From NCBI GenBank assembly GCA_964352785.1, contig CAYGTI010000006.1, forward strand, positions 1-64,000: a stretch of 64,000 nt of DNA. Direction: 5' to 3'. The stretch is from JACOMS01 sp964352785 (lineage in GTDB: Bacteria; Pseudomonadota; Alphaproteobacteria; Caulobacterales; Maricaulaceae). Both the position numbers and the translations under genes were made by a program. This document shows positions 1 through 9,120 of this stretch, piece by piece (position 1 is the stretch's first letter; every line of letters begins with the position of its first letter). A model generated the notes under the pieces. It saw only the letters and a program-made list of their open reading frames with translations, was not told the origin of the DNA and did no database searches.

Positions 1-67
1 ATGAAAACCACATTCCCGTTCAAAATCACAAGAGTGCAAGGAATGGACGCTTACTTTCGGAAACCCT

Positions 68-227
68 TTCCCTGCTCGGCAATTAAAGTTCCCTGATAAT
101 TTTCTTAGGGAATTTACAAAAAATAATGCAGCAATTACAGTGTGTTAGGGAGTGGTAAATCGCCGTTTTTTGTCCATTTGGCCACTTTTTTCGTTTTTTC
201 CCTGTTAATTCCCTGTAAAGCAGGGAA
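68..227. repeat. Intergenic TTCCCTG repeat cluster
   Basis: The 360 bases before the first gene hold four forward copies of TTCCCTG (68-74, 89-95, 198-204, 209-215) and inverted copies (AGGGAA at 107, CAGGGAA at 221). The last pair forms a perfect 7-bp inverted repeat with a 5-base spacer at 209-227. The short frames here translate to low-complexity sequence and no gene is called. The function is unknown; it resembles intergenic repeat clutter known from other alphaproteobacteria. Confidence 0.5.
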
Positions 228-364
228 ATCTGGACTTGAGACGGGTTCGGAGAAGACTGAGTACACGACCATTTTTTCTTCTTATGCACAATTTTCACTC
301 AACCGCTATAGTAAGCCTTTGCTAACCTATTGTGGACTAAATTGTGCGTAACTGGGAATCACTT

Positions 365-2308
365 ATGCAAAATGTACAACCCGCACCGGGACAAGTGTTT
401 GTTGAGCCGCTCGCTCCGGCAAAAAAATCTCATAAGCAAGTCGAGATTGGACGTATTCTGTCTGTCGGAGCCTCTAAAGCTATGGTGTCCATCAACAAGA
501 TGGTTATCCGCAATAATTTACTCCACATGGCGCAGCTTGGAACAATCCTCAAGATCATCACGCGCGACTCGATCGTTGTCGCCATGGTATCCACCTTAAA
601 AATTGGCGCAACAGATGAAGAAGGCATGGGGGATGGCTGCATCGCCCAGCTTGATATTTTGGGGGAAATTTCCACCAATCCAACGACTAGACTGACAAAA
701 TTCTATCGCGGGGTTAGAACCTTTCCCGTGATCAGTGAACCCGTTTATAACATGTCTCCCGCTGAACTGGAAATCATCTTCAATCGTGAAAATGAAGCCT
801 GTATTCAGGTTGGCCGTTTGCACCAGGATAACTCGATCACCGCCAAAGTGAGAACTGATGATCTGCTGTCCAAGCACTTTGCTATTATCGGGTCCACGGG
901 TTCAGGTAAGTCCTGTACGGTGGCGCTTGTTATGCAAGCAATCTTGAATACAAACAAAAAAGCGCATGTTGTCCTGTTTGACCCCCATAATGAATACTCT
1001 AAAAGTTTTGGCACTATGGCTGAGGTTATTCATAATACGAAATTGGATCTGCCGTTATGGCTGTTCAATTTTGAAGAAACGCTGGAGCTTTTAACCAGCG
1101 GTATTGAAGATCACGCCCACGAAGAAGAGCAAATTTTGCACGATGTTATTCTCATGGCCAAGAAGCTCTATGACAGTGCATTGGCCAGCGGGACACTCAG
1201 TTCACAGATCAAAATTGATGATCTGGAGGGGGAGTTTAACCGGACGGGCATTCATATTTCTCTTGATGCCCCTGTCCCATACCGTATCCGGGATGTACTT
1301 AAGCTTATCAATCACGAGATGGGCAAACTTGAAAACTCTAATAACCTTGCGCCTTACAAACGTTTGACGCGACGTATAAATACGTTGCTGTCGGATCCGC
1401 GATATCAATTTATTTTCCGTAATCAAGCAGCGCCAGCGCCTATTGAGACCATTATAGGGACTATTTTCCGAATCCCGGTAAATAACAAGCCGATTTCAAT
1501 TTTGGATTTCTCGGGTATTCCGGCTGACACGCTTAATATTGTCGTCTCAGTGATCAGCCGTCTTGCATTTGATCTTGCTATGTGGAGTGAGCGGAAAATC
1601 CCGATATTGCTGGTGTGTGAAGAAGCTCACCGTTATATTCCGCGTGACCCCAGCATGGGCTTTCATTCCACCCGGAAGGCTATCTCAAAAATCGCAAAAG
1701 AGGGACGTAAATACGGCGTCTCCCTTGCTATTATTTCTCAGCGTCCGTCCGAGCTTGAGCCATCAACGTTGTCACAATGTAGTACGATTTTCTCTATGCG
1801 TTTGAGTAACGAGGTCGACCAAAACTTTGTACGCGCCGCCGTGGCTGACGGGGCGGATGAGCTACTTTCATTTTTACCCTCACTTGGTACGGCTGAAGCG
1901 ATGATATTTGGCGAGAGTGTGAATATGCCCATGCGCGTGATTTTGAATACTTTGGCTCAAGAATATTTACCTCATAGTTCCAGTGCCAAGTTTACAGAGC
2001 TATGGGCGCAGGAAAATATGGATCCTGAGTTTATGACAAAGGTCTATAGAAATTGGCGGTGCCGGAGCTTTGAGTCCCATGAAGACGATATACGCAAAGG
2101 CGCGCCGCCGGCGGCCCCGGCCCCGGCCCCAAGTAGGCGCGACGCGCGCGGGACTGATCGCCGTAGCCCTCTATCGCGCCGCTCTAATGAGAATAGCCTT
2201 CTCGTCTCACAGCTCCGCGAGGCGTTAAATAGCGGCTCGCCGGATAAAGGTCATTCAGGCGCGGATGTGAAGAAAATGCTCACCGGTGCCTTTAATCGCG
2301 ACGCCTGA
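365..2308 (+). CDS. HerA-like hexameric ATPase/DNA translocase (DUF87)
   Basis: This is a HerA/FtsK-superfamily ATPase of about 647 residues. A HAS-barrel-like N-terminus (around residues 28-130) precedes the Walker A motif GSTGSGKS near residue 178. Walker B is ILLVCEEAH, followed by a conserved R-rich segment (KEGRKYGVSLAIISQRPSEL). The C-terminal 70 residues are low-complexity Pro/Ala and Arg-rich. Archaeal HerA pumps DNA for end resection with the nuclease NurA; bacterial homologues are poorly characterised, and no NurA-like gene is adjacent here. The ATG at 365 is preferred over the in-frame GTG at 344 because GGGA lies just upstream of it. The family is clear; the cellular role is not. 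Confidence 0.85.
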   Translation: MQNVQPAPGQVFVEPLAPAKKSHKQVEIGRILSVGASKAMVSINKMVIRNNLLHMAQLGTILKIITRDSIVVAMVSTLKIGATDEEGMGDGCIAQLDILGEISTNPTTRLTKFYRGVRTFPVISEPVYNMSPAELEIIFNRENEACIQVGRLHQDNSITAKVRTDDLLSKHFAIIGSTGSGKSCTVALVMQAILNTNKKAHVVLFDPHNEYSKSFGTMAEVIHNTKLDLPLWLFNFEETLELLTSGIEDHAHEEEQILHDVILMAKKLYDSALASGTLSSQIKIDDLEGEFNRTGIHISLDAPVPYRIRDVLKLINHEMGKLENSNNLAPYKRLTRRINTLLSDPRYQFIFRNQAAPAPIETIIGTIFRIPVNNKPISILDFSGIPADTLNIVVSVISRLAFDLAMWSERKIPILLVCEEAHRYIPRDPSMGFHSTRKAISKIAKEGRKYGVSLAIISQRPSELEPSTLSQCSTIFSMRLSNEVDQNFVRAAVADGADELLSFLPSLGTAEAMIFGESVNMPMRVILNTLAQEYLPHSSSAKFTELWAQENMDPEFMTKVYRNWRCRSFESHEDDIRKGAPPAAPAPAPSRRDARGTDRRSPLSRRSNENSLLVSQLREALNSGSPDKGHSGADVKKMLTGAFNRDA

Positions 2309-2389
2309 TTATTTGCCTCAAACGCGGACTGCATATTTACATAAGAGCATAACAGGTTTAAGCCAAGCAAAACTGGTTTGGAGTCTTTG

Positions 2390-2695
2390 ATGCTTGCGAG
2401 AATTTATCAGCCAGCCCCTTCTGCTATGCAGTCAGGACGTGCGGACAGCACGGAATGGGTTTTGGAATTTCCGCGTCAAAACCGTGGTCAGATTGACCCG
2501 TTGACGGGCACAATGCGCGGGACCGATATGCGGGCTCAGCTCGGCTTGAAATTTGATAGTCTTGAGGCTGCGGTCGCTTATGCCAAAGCTAACGATATTG
2601 CCCATAGAGTGATTAGGCCCAAGACGGTCAAGCGGGTTTCGCGATCTTATGCGGATAATTTTGCGTATGATCGAAAGCAGCCCTGGACACATTAA
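2390..2695 (+). CDS. NDUFS4-like NADH dehydrogenase (complex I) accessory subunit
   Basis: This 101-residue protein matches the ETC complex I conserved region (NDUFS4/18-kDa subunit type). It opens with ARIYQPAPSAMQSG, has the core TEWVLEF, a WM-like region replaced by LGLKFDSLEAAVAYA, and ends with the family's typical NFAYDRKQPWTH. It is an accessory subunit of alphaproteobacterial complex I, acting at the peripheral arm on the cytoplasmic side. It stands alone, away from any nuo operon, as is usual. The ATG at 2390 has GGAG seven bases upstream; an in-frame TTG at 2378 is less likely. The gene ends ten bases before the tRNA. Confidence 0.9.
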   Translation: MLARIYQPAPSAMQSGRADSTEWVLEFPRQNRGQIDPLTGTMRGTDMRAQLGLKFDSLEAAVAYAKANDIAHRVIRPKTVKRVSRSYADNFAYDRKQPWTH

Positions 2696-2704
2696 CACGT
2701 TTAA

Positions 2705-2781
2705 GGATCCGTAGCTCAATTGGATAGAGCAGCCGCCTTCTAAGCGGCAGGTTGCAGGTTCGAGCCCTGCCGGGTCTGCCA
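2705..2781 (+). tRNA. tRNA-Arg (anticodon UCU)
   Basis: The 77-nt cloverleaf folds cleanly. The acceptor GGATCCG pairs with CGGGTCT using two G-U pairs. The D arm is GCTCAATTGGATAGAGC. The anticodon stem GCCGC/GCGGC carries the loop CTTCTAA (anticodon TCT), and the T arm is GCAGGTTCGAGCCCTGC. The 3' CCA is encoded. It reads AGA arginine codons. The reverse-strand frame over it is a well-known false ORF type. Confidence 0.97.
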
Positions 2782-2783
2782 CT

Positions 2784-4079
2784 TTATTTTAAATGTGCAT
2801 CTAGAAAGTCAAGGAAGGCGGGCCAGTCTTCTTTGACCACGCCGTGTGTGCCTGACCGTATCCAAAAGGCAATGTCAGCTTCGGGATCAAATGCTGTGAG
2901 TTTGGGTTGCCGTAGGCCATTCTTGCCATAGAGCCCATAAACGGGTGTTGCGCCTTGCGCTGCGCGAAACGCACCGTTGGGGTCTGACCAGACGTCGCGC
3001 TTGGCATTACCCAGCAGAATGGGCCGCGGCGCCATCAACGCCAAAAGGTGGTGTTGATCAATGGGTAACTCATCCAGACGTGCGGCGTAATCAGCATAAG
3101 TTTGGGTAAACCAATGTGGATATCCTGCCGTTATGTCGGCGACTGTTTCGCCTGGCTTATCACGTGATAATGAGGCTCCGCCTGTGCCCGATTGATGGGC
3201 AATCACCGCATCAATGTTCGGATCAAATGCTGCCGCCAACAGAGCCGACTTGCCATAACGCGAATGACCGTAGGCGATCTGCTTTGAGTACGCCGGATCG
3301 TCCTCTACGTAATCCGAAATCAATGAGAACTGCGCCGCCCACGCCGCAATCGCGCCAATACGGCTCTCCATACCTTGATCTGCAAACAATGTGTTTAAAA
3401 CAGTTCGTCCGCCTTCGCTGTTGTCGGGCACGAATTCGCTGGGATACATAACGGCGAGGGCATAACCCCGCGTCATGATATCCTGGATAGGGGGCGTTGT
3501 GATGTAGCGCCCAAAAAAATATGTAAAAACACTATTTATCATGCCGCCACCAGCGCATGAAAAATAATCGCCGTCCGGCTTAGTGATTTCCGGGTGAGGG
3601 ATGACATCATGATTGGGGCAAAAATTTTGCATAATGATAACAGGAACAGCCTTATTTTGCTCTACGGGCGTTACAATGACCAAGCCAAAATTGCGTCCCG
3701 TATCTTCCCCTTTATTCATTATCAAAAATTGCCGTGTTTCCAGCCGAGCTGTTCCGCCGAAGTGGGTGCCGTTTATTGTTTCCGCGGATGTCTCTTTCAG
3801 GCTCAGCTCTGTTGGAACCGGGCCGTAAATATAGTTTTGAAGGTCAGACCATACTTTAGTGCGTCTACTCTCCCACTGCTCTAAAGAGGATGCGACGATA
3901 GGCGGCTGGGCAATATCCCCTTTTGGAGTGCTCGGAGCCGTTTGCATCATCATGCGCGTACTGCTGCAAGAGGCTAAAAGCGCGAGGGTGCCAAGACTAA
4001 ACACAGCCGCCCATGTGCGTTTGCGCTGCCAAACGGAACGCGGCTTATTGGTTTTTGGTTTACGCGTGAAAAGCGGCAC
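2784..4079 (-). CDS. CE15-like glucuronoyl esterase family lipoprotein
   Basis: This alpha/beta hydrolase of about 430 residues resembles the CE15 (4-O-methyl-glucuronoyl methylesterase) family. The nucleophile motif GHSRYGKS is followed by SGTGGASLSRDKPGET, PHWF, the family-typical DQHHLLALMAPRPILL and a late HGVVKEDW catalytic-His region. A basic N-terminus, hydrophobic stretch and lipobox LASC predict a lipoprotein. CE15 enzymes cleave ester links between glucuronoxylan and lignin; other uronic esters are possible here. The Glu of the fungal PQESG motif is Gln (HQSG). The gene overlaps the metC 3' end. The GTG at 4079 has a weak GGAG upstream; a TTG at 4103 is also possible. Confidence 0.75.
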   Translation of the reverse strand: MPLFTRKPKTNKPRSVWQRKRTWAAVFSLGTLALLASCSSTRMMMQTAPSTPKGDIAQPPIVASSLEQWESRRTKVWSDLQNYIYGPVPTELSLKETSAETINGTHFGGTARLETRQFLIMNKGEDTGRNFGLVIVTPVEQNKAVPVIIMQNFCPNHDVIPHPEITKPDGDYFSCAGGGMINSVFTYFFGRYITTPPIQDIMTRGYALAVMYPSEFVPDNSEGGRTVLNTLFADQGMESRIGAIAAWAAQFSLISDYVEDDPAYSKQIAYGHSRYGKSALLAAAFDPNIDAVIAHQSGTGGASLSRDKPGETVADITAGYPHWFTQTYADYAARLDELPIDQHHLLALMAPRPILLGNAKRDVWSDPNGAFRAAQGATPVYGLYGKNGLRQPKLTAFDPEADIAFWIRSGTHGVVKEDWPAFLDFLDAHLK

Positions 4080-5208
4080 GAAAGGCTTGCTCCATGTCGT
4101 CAATCAGATCGTTTGCGTCTTCAAGGCCGCAGCCAAATCGCACCAAGGGGCCTTCAAATTTTGGGGCATGCTGCCGGGTTAGCTGCGGATCACAGTGAAT
4201 AGCGACGCTTTCATAACCGCCATAAGAAAACCCTATACCAAAAAGCTTGAGAGTGTTGATCAAATATAAAACGGTCGCCTCATCACATGGATTAAGAATG
4301 ACTCCGAAAAGACAAGCTGCGCCTGTGAAATCCCGTTTCCAAATTTTATGATCTGGATGCGATGGTAGAGCCGGATGCAACACGCGCGAAACCTCCGGGC
4401 GTTTATCCAGCCACATGGCAAGCGCGAGAGCTGACGTCTCTTGCGCCGCGAAACGGGTGTGCAGCGAGCGAAACCCTCTTAGAATTTGGTATGTATCATC
4501 GGGCGTTGTTGCAATGCCCAAATATCTGCGGGTGTTGGAAACTTGCTCGGCGAGAGCTTCGGTGCGGCTGATGACCGCGCCGTACATCACATCACTATGC
4601 CCGCCTATATACTTTGTCGCTGCATGGATGCTGATGTCGACGCCGAGTAATAAAGGTTTAAGGGAAATGCCGCTTGACCATGTATTATCAATAATTGAGG
4701 TGACGCAGCGTGCAGATGCGGCCTTGCATATGGCCGGTACATCTTGAATTTCAAAGGTCAAAGACCCCGGGCTTTCAAGGATGATGACTCGCGTGTTCTC
4801 GCGTATTAAATTGTCAATGCCAGCTCCGATATGGGGATCATACATTTCGGTCTCAATGCCCATTTTTCGCAAATACCCTTTGCAAAAATGCCGGGTCGGG
4901 CCGTAGCATGAGTCTGTGAGCAGGACATGATCACCTGCTTTGACTTGAGACAGGATGGCTAGCGTTGTCGCGCCGTGCCCCGAGGGCGTCAAGGACGTGC
5001 CTTTGCCGCCTTCGAGCGCGTCAAAAGCCTCGCAGAGCGCGTCATGTACACCCGTGCCATGCCGGCCATAGGTGCGGATATCCGTGCGGTATAAATCTTC
5101 GGCGCGCTCAAACAGTAGGGTTGAGGCGCGCGTAATGTCGGGATTCACGGCGGTTGCGACCGCAGGTTTTGGGCGTCCAATATGGGCAAATTCTGTTGTT
5201 TTTTTCAT
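4060..5208 (-). CDS. metC: Cystathionine beta-lyase (PLP-dependent)
   Basis: This Cys/Met-metabolism PLP enzyme of about 382 residues cleaves cystathionine to homocysteine, pyruvate and ammonia. Visible family signatures are YGRHGTGVHDALCEAFDALEGG, read here as the short motif TYGRHGT, the glycine turn SGHGATT, and the PLP lysine in ATKYIGGHSD. The C-terminal region SYGGYESVAIHCDP also fits MetC. Third in the cysK-sseA-metC run, it starts six bases after the sseA stop. The ATG at 5208 gives the usual N-terminus MKKTTEFAH; the longer frame from 5250 would run into sseA. Cystathionine gamma-synthase is less likely. Confidence 0.85.
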   Translation of the reverse strand: MKKTTEFAHIGRPKPAVATAVNPDITRASTLLFERAEDLYRTDIRTYGRHGTGVHDALCEAFDALEGGKGTSLTPSGHGATTLAILSQVKAGDHVLLTDSCYGPTRHFCKGYLRKMGIETEMYDPHIGAGIDNLIRENTRVIILESPGSLTFEIQDVPAICKAASARCVTSIIDNTWSSGISLKPLLLGVDISIHAATKYIGGHSDVMYGAVISRTEALAEQVSNTRRYLGIATTPDDTYQILRGFRSLHTRFAAQETSALALAMWLDKRPEVSRVLHPALPSHPDHKIWKRDFTGAACLFGVILNPCDEATVLYLINTLKLFGIGFSYGGYESVAIHCDPQLTRQHAPKFEGPLVRFGCGLEDANDLIDDMEQAFRAAFHA

Positions 5209-5213
5209 CTTGG

Positions 5214-6044
5214 TTAATCCAAGCTTATAGGTGCATCGCTTGCGCCCCATTCAGCCCACGATCCGTCATAGACTTTGACATTTTGTACGCCCAGCAAATG
5301 TAGAGCAAAGGCTATCCCTGCGGCGGTCACGCCTGATCCGCATGTGGTTAACACTGGCCTTGAGGTGTCAATGTCCGTTTGCGTTATAAGCGTTTGAAGT
5401 TCATTCAACGATTTGTAACGCATGTCCTCAGTTCGCAGGGATCCGAAGGGAAGAGATCGGCTGCCGGGTATATGGCCTGAGCGCAAGCTTGCACGAGGCT
5501 CGGGGCTGGTGCCAAAAAACCGGCCCGTGGGCCGGGCGTCTAGAATTTGAGGTTTATGGGGAAGCGCCGCAGTGATTTCCGATTGGCTGATAACGCCGGA
5601 TAAAGCAGGTTTGGGTGTATAGATGCAGTTTTTTAGCGGCTCGGCGGCAGACGAAGCGGTCTCATACCCCTCTTTGATCCAAGCGGGTAGGCCGCCGTCC
5701 AAAATAGCAATATTTTCATGACCAAACATGCGAAAGGTCCACCACACCCGCGGGGCAGCCATGAGCCCGTGACGATCATATATGATGACAGTATCATCAT
5801 TTGTGATGTCCATGTGAGACATCGCCGTCGCAAATATTTCGCCTGATGGTAACATATGCGCCATATGCGAGGTTTGGTCTGCAATCTCATCAATGTCAAA
5901 AGCTTGCGCGCCGGGTATAAACTGACCGGGTAGAGGAACGCTGTCGCCGGGCATAGACCATGTTCCGTCAATGACCTTGATATCAGAGCGGTGAAGGTTC
6001 TGCGAAAGCCAGTCGGGATTAACGAGAGAGTCTAGAGAAGCCAT
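5214..6044 (-). CDS. sseA: 3-mercaptopyruvate sulfurtransferase
   Basis: This tandem-rhodanese protein of 276 residues moves sulfur from 3-mercaptopyruvate to an acceptor such as thioredoxin or cyanide. The first inactive rhodanese domain spans roughly residues 8-125 (IIYDRHGLMAAPRVWW). The second holds the active-site loop TTCGSGVTAAG near residue 237; CGSGVT is typical of mercaptopyruvate sulfurtransferases rather than thiosulfate ones. RFFGTSPEPRASLRSGHIPG is the conserved substrate-region segment. Its start overlaps the end of cysK by 13 bases, which implies translational coupling in a sulfur amino-acid operon. Confidence 0.9.
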   Translation of the reverse strand: MASLDSLVNPDWLSQNLHRSDIKVIDGTWSMPGDSVPLPGQFIPGAQAFDIDEIADQTSHMAHMLPSGEIFATAMSHMDITNDDTVIIYDRHGLMAAPRVWWTFRMFGHENIAILDGGLPAWIKEGYETASSAAEPLKNCIYTPKPALSGVISQSEITAALPHKPQILDARPTGRFFGTSPEPRASLRSGHIPGSRSLPFGSLRTEDMRYKSLNELQTLITQTDIDTSRPVLTTCGSGVTAAGIAFALHLLGVQNVKVYDGSWAEWGASDAPISLD

Positions 6045-7030
6045 GACGGCACCGGCAGACCTTTTTCGCGCAGGAAATCAGGATTATAAACTTTAGACTG
6101 ATAACGCTGGCCATAGTCGCACAAGATGGTCACTATAGTGTGGCCCGGGCCCATTTCGCGTGCCATATGAATAGCTCCTGCGATGTTGATGCCGGATGAT
6201 CCGCCAAGGCAGATACCCTCAAGTTGGTTAAGGCTAAAGATGATCTCAAGCGCTTCTTTGTCGGAAATTCTGTAGGCCTTATCAATAATGGCACCTTCAA
6301 GATTGGCTGTAATCCGTCCTTGGCCAATACCCTCTGTTATAGAGCTGCCCTCAGTTTCCAGCACGCCGTTTGCGTAATAGCCATACATTTTAGAGCCGTA
6401 AGGGTCGGCGACGCCAATTTGAATGTTAGGATTACGCGATTTTAGCGCTAGCGAAATGCCTGCCAATGTGCCGCCTGAGCCAACCGCGCAAACAAATCCG
6501 TCAACCTTTCCTCCTGTCTGTTCAAAAATCTCAGGCCCCGTTGATTTTATGTGCGCGTCGCGGTTTGCTGTATTGTCAAATTGATTGGCCCAGATCGCCC
6601 CGTTAGGCTCCGTTTCCGCAAGGTCTTTGGCGAGACGCTCTGAAGTATGGACGTAATTATTTGGATTCGCATAGGGCACTGCATCAACTTCTATAAGTTC
6701 AGCACCCAATAGTTTCACAGCGTCTTTTTTTTCTTGGCTTTGTGTACGTGGCATAATGATTTTGCAGCGGTAACCCAAAGCGCTACAGACCATAGCAAGG
6801 CCAATGCCTGTGTTCCCGGCCGTGCCTTCGACGACAATGCCACCGGGGCGCAGCGCGCCTGAGGCTTCTGCGGCGCGGACGATGCTTAAGGCCGCACGGT
6901 CTTTGACAGATTGACCGGGATTGAGAAACTCAGCCTTACCGTAAATCTCGCATCCGGTTAGCTTTGAGGCCTCATTTAGACGCAGTAGCGGTGTGTTTCC
7001 GATCAAATCAAGGACGGATGCGGCAGCCAT
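6032..7030 (-). CDS. cysK: Cysteine synthase A (O-acetylserine sulfhydrylase)
   Basis: This fold-type II PLP enzyme of about 332 residues makes cysteine from O-acetylserine and sulfide. The PLP lysine is in PGQSVKDRAA. The substrate loop is EGTAGNTGIG, the phosphate-binding loop is GSGGTLAG, and CLGGSSGIN lies near the C-terminus. The extra length against the roughly 310-residue E. coli enzyme and the CDYGQRYQSKVYNPDFL ending are typical of alphaproteobacterial copies. The ATG at 7030 is chosen because GGAG lies six bases upstream; an ATG at 7042 is in frame but lacks a site. It is the first gene of the operon. Confidence 0.92.
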   Translation of the reverse strand: MAAASVLDLIGNTPLLRLNEASKLTGCEIYGKAEFLNPGQSVKDRAALSIVRAAEASGALRPGGIVVEGTAGNTGIGLAMVCSALGYRCKIIMPRTQSQEKKDAVKLLGAELIEVDAVPYANPNNYVHTSERLAKDLAETEPNGAIWANQFDNTANRDAHIKSTGPEIFEQTGGKVDGFVCAVGSGGTLAGISLALKSRNPNIQIGVADPYGSKMYGYYANGVLETEGSSITEGIGQGRITANLEGAIIDKAYRISDKEALEIIFSLNQLEGICLGGSSGINIAGAIHMAREMGPGHTIVTILCDYGQRYQSKVYNPDFLREKGLPVPSWLL

Positions 7031-7114
7031 ATTTTTCTCCATTTACGCCTGACTATAGACCTGCAAGTTTAGGGTTCAAGCCCGAATAGGCTGTGAATTT
7101 TACGAGTTCGTTAC

Positions 7115-8311
7115 TTAATCGTTTTCAGTGACAGGGGTCACCGGACTATCAATGATTTCAATGACCTCCAGATCACTGAGTTTCTCGGCCCGTTCCGGCA
7201 AATAGCCTTTTTCAAGCAGAGCCTCGACGCGCTGCGCTGCGTTAACGCGTAGGTCCTCGTAAAAAATGTTTGACGGCAGGGTGCGAAACTTACCCCCGAA
7301 TATTATGGGGCGTCGTAAGGCACGGCTTTTCGGTGTTTCAATATAAAGGATTCCATCTTGGCATTGTGCGCCGGTCTGTTTTGTCATCGGTGCAGGCTGC
7401 ATGTCAGGACTCAGGCCTTCTGCGGCAATTCCTCCTAAATGAAGACGCTGCGGCGCGAAGTCCCCCGATCTGTTCCACAATAGCGGGTTAGTACAAAGCA
7501 AAGGCCGGCCACTGACAATGCGGTAATCATTATTATCATAGACGGTTAACCGATCTACAAACCGGCGCGCAATGACATGATCAGCGGGCATAAAGGCTCC
7601 AAAGGCGGCCACGCAATTTGTGTCTGTAGCCGTCTCGCAGGGTGATAAATTAGATAATGGGCCTTCAAATGTATCGAGTGGTAGGGGGTGATCAATAATA
7701 TAGGCGGCGGCGAGGCGCGCTTTTAGTGGCCCTTGGAAATAATCTGCCAAGAGACGCTGTGCGTGGCTGGCCCCTTGGCCGTGGCCGGCTATAATTATGG
7801 GTCGCTCGGGAGGGGAATTTTTCAGGAATAAATCAAAAGCTCTTTTGATGTCTTGGTAGGCAAAGTCTTGCGCAAGGCGGGCATCCTCCCGAATTGTCAT
7901 AAATGTATAAAGCGAGGCCTGCCTGTAATGAGGCGCAAAAAGACGCCCGGCACTGGCGTAGGGGGCAACATAGTTTGGCCGTATGATGCGCTCAAGCTGG
8001 TTGCGCCGGCGCTGATCATCTGTTGGAAGGTTCCAGTGCTCCCCGCCGCGGTAGACACTCGGTACAATAACAAACACATCCCCGGCAGTGTCATGATCAT
8101 AAGGGTCTGCTGCGAGGTCCGGCAAACTTATCCAGCTTTCCACCCTATTATAATCCGGTGCAGTAGGCTTTTGATACGTTTGAAACGGCTCGCCAGGGTC
8201 TTGGAAAGATTGAAAAATATCATCGCGGTATATATAGGCTGCCGCGCAAAAAAAGGCGGCAAGACATATGATCGCAAGTCCAATTAGAGATTTTACGGAA
8301 CGTTGCCGCAT
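7115..8311 (-). CDS. DUF3089 alpha/beta-hydrolase-like protein, membrane-anchored
   Basis: This 398-residue protein of the DUF3089 family is typical of alphaproteobacteria. It has one N-terminal membrane segment (residues 8-27) followed by a periplasmic domain. VFVIVPSVYRGGEHWN and NYVAPYASAGRLFAPHYRQ are family signatures. IIAGHGQGASHAQRLL is a hydrolase nucleophile elbow, with Gly-His-Gly-Gln-Gly in place of the common GHSQG, so the usual serine position carries glycine. The enzymatic role is unknown. It is divergent from the DUF502 gene, with 101 bases between them. Confidence 0.75.
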   Translation of the reverse strand: MRQRSVKSLIGLAIICLAAFFCAAAYIYRDDIFQSFQDPGEPFQTYQKPTAPDYNRVESWISLPDLAADPYDHDTAGDVFVIVPSVYRGGEHWNLPTDDQRRRNQLERIIRPNYVAPYASAGRLFAPHYRQASLYTFMTIREDARLAQDFAYQDIKRAFDLFLKNSPPERPIIIAGHGQGASHAQRLLADYFQGPLKARLAAAYIIDHPLPLDTFEGPLSNLSPCETATDTNCVAAFGAFMPADHVIARRFVDRLTVYDNNDYRIVSGRPLLCTNPLLWNRSGDFAPQRLHLGGIAAEGLSPDMQPAPMTKQTGAQCQDGILYIETPKSRALRRPIIFGGKFRTLPSNIFYEDLRVNAAQRVEALLEKGYLPERAEKLSDLEVIEIIDSPVTPVTEND

Positions 8312-8412
8312 TTCACCATACCAATGCCATAATTTAGATTATATAGGCATACTAATTTTAGAGATGATGTATAGCAAACATATCTTCAATGGCGCAAAAT
8401 TAATGGAACTGC

Positions 8413-9111
8413 ATGATGTCCAAACTTGACGATTCTGACATAGAGGTGCCTGACGACCATAAGCCAGGGCTCTTTAGAAGTCTGCGCAACAATTTCTTTA
8501 CAGGGATTGTGATTGCTTTGCCTATATCGGTAACAATTTGGTTGATGACTTGGTTTGTGCGTTTGGTGGACGGACGGGTTTTGAACCTTGTGCCACCCGA
8601 ATTTAATCCAAACATCTGGATTAAAGAGGCAACGGGTCTTAGTATTCCCGGGATCGGCCTTGTTATGGCGGTCGTGGCTCTTTGGATGTTAGGACTTCTG
8701 GCGTCCAATTTTATTGGAACATCGGTTCTTAAGTTTGGCGAAAGGCTTTTAGCGCGCGTTCCGCTTGTGAGCAATATTTACAACGCGCTTAAACAGATCG
8801 TCACGACGGTCGCGTTGCAAAAAGATAGGGCCTTCAAAGATGTGTGTTTGATTGAATATCCGCGAAAGGGTCTGTGGGCGATCGGATTTGTGACGTCGAA
8901 ACTGAAGGGGGCTCCGCTGGAGTACCTTGCGGAGGACTATGTTTGCGTTTTTGTGCCGACGACCCCAAATCCGACATCTGGTTTTTTGCTGTTTGCAAAA
9001 CGTGAAGATATTAAAATCTTGGATATGTCTCCTGAAGAGGGAGCTAAAATGATCATTTCTGGCGGCATGGTCTCATCAAATGCAGAGCTTGAGGCTCTCA
9101 CAGAAGACTAA
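8413..9111 (+). CDS. DUF502 family integral membrane protein
   Basis: This 232-residue protein carries two strong transmembrane segments (around residues 28-50 and 72-98) and a soluble C-terminal part. It shows the DUF502 signatures RNNFFTGIVIALPISVT, LVSNIYNALKQIV and FVPTTPNPTSGFLLF. The family is widespread in alphaproteobacteria and plants (COV-like), with no defined biochemical role. The start has two adjacent ATGs (8413, 8416). The gene is followed 62 bases later by the DUF2807 gene, which has its own promoter-like sequence. Confidence 0.85.
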   Translation: MMSKLDDSDIEVPDDHKPGLFRSLRNNFFTGIVIALPISVTIWLMTWFVRLVDGRVLNLVPPEFNPNIWIKEATGLSIPGIGLVMAVVALWMLGLLASNFIGTSVLKFGERLLARVPLVSNIYNALKQIVTTVALQKDRAFKDVCLIEYPRKGLWAIGFVTSKLKGAPLEYLAEDYVCVFVPTTPNPTSGFLLFAKREDIKILDMSPEEGAKMIISGGMVSSNAELEALTED

Positions 9112-9120
9112 AATCTTTAC

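Noticed and set aside
2432..2782. 116-residue reverse frame beginning MADPAGLEPATCRLEGG
   Set aside because: It reads antisense through the tRNA-Arg gene. This peptide start is a familiar annotation artefact, and the NDUFS4-like gene occupies the same DNA.
7043..7114. SAM-type riboswitch upstream of the cysK-sseA-metC operon
   Set aside because: Only 72 bases separate cysK from the upstream gene, and no riboswitch-like core could be recognised.
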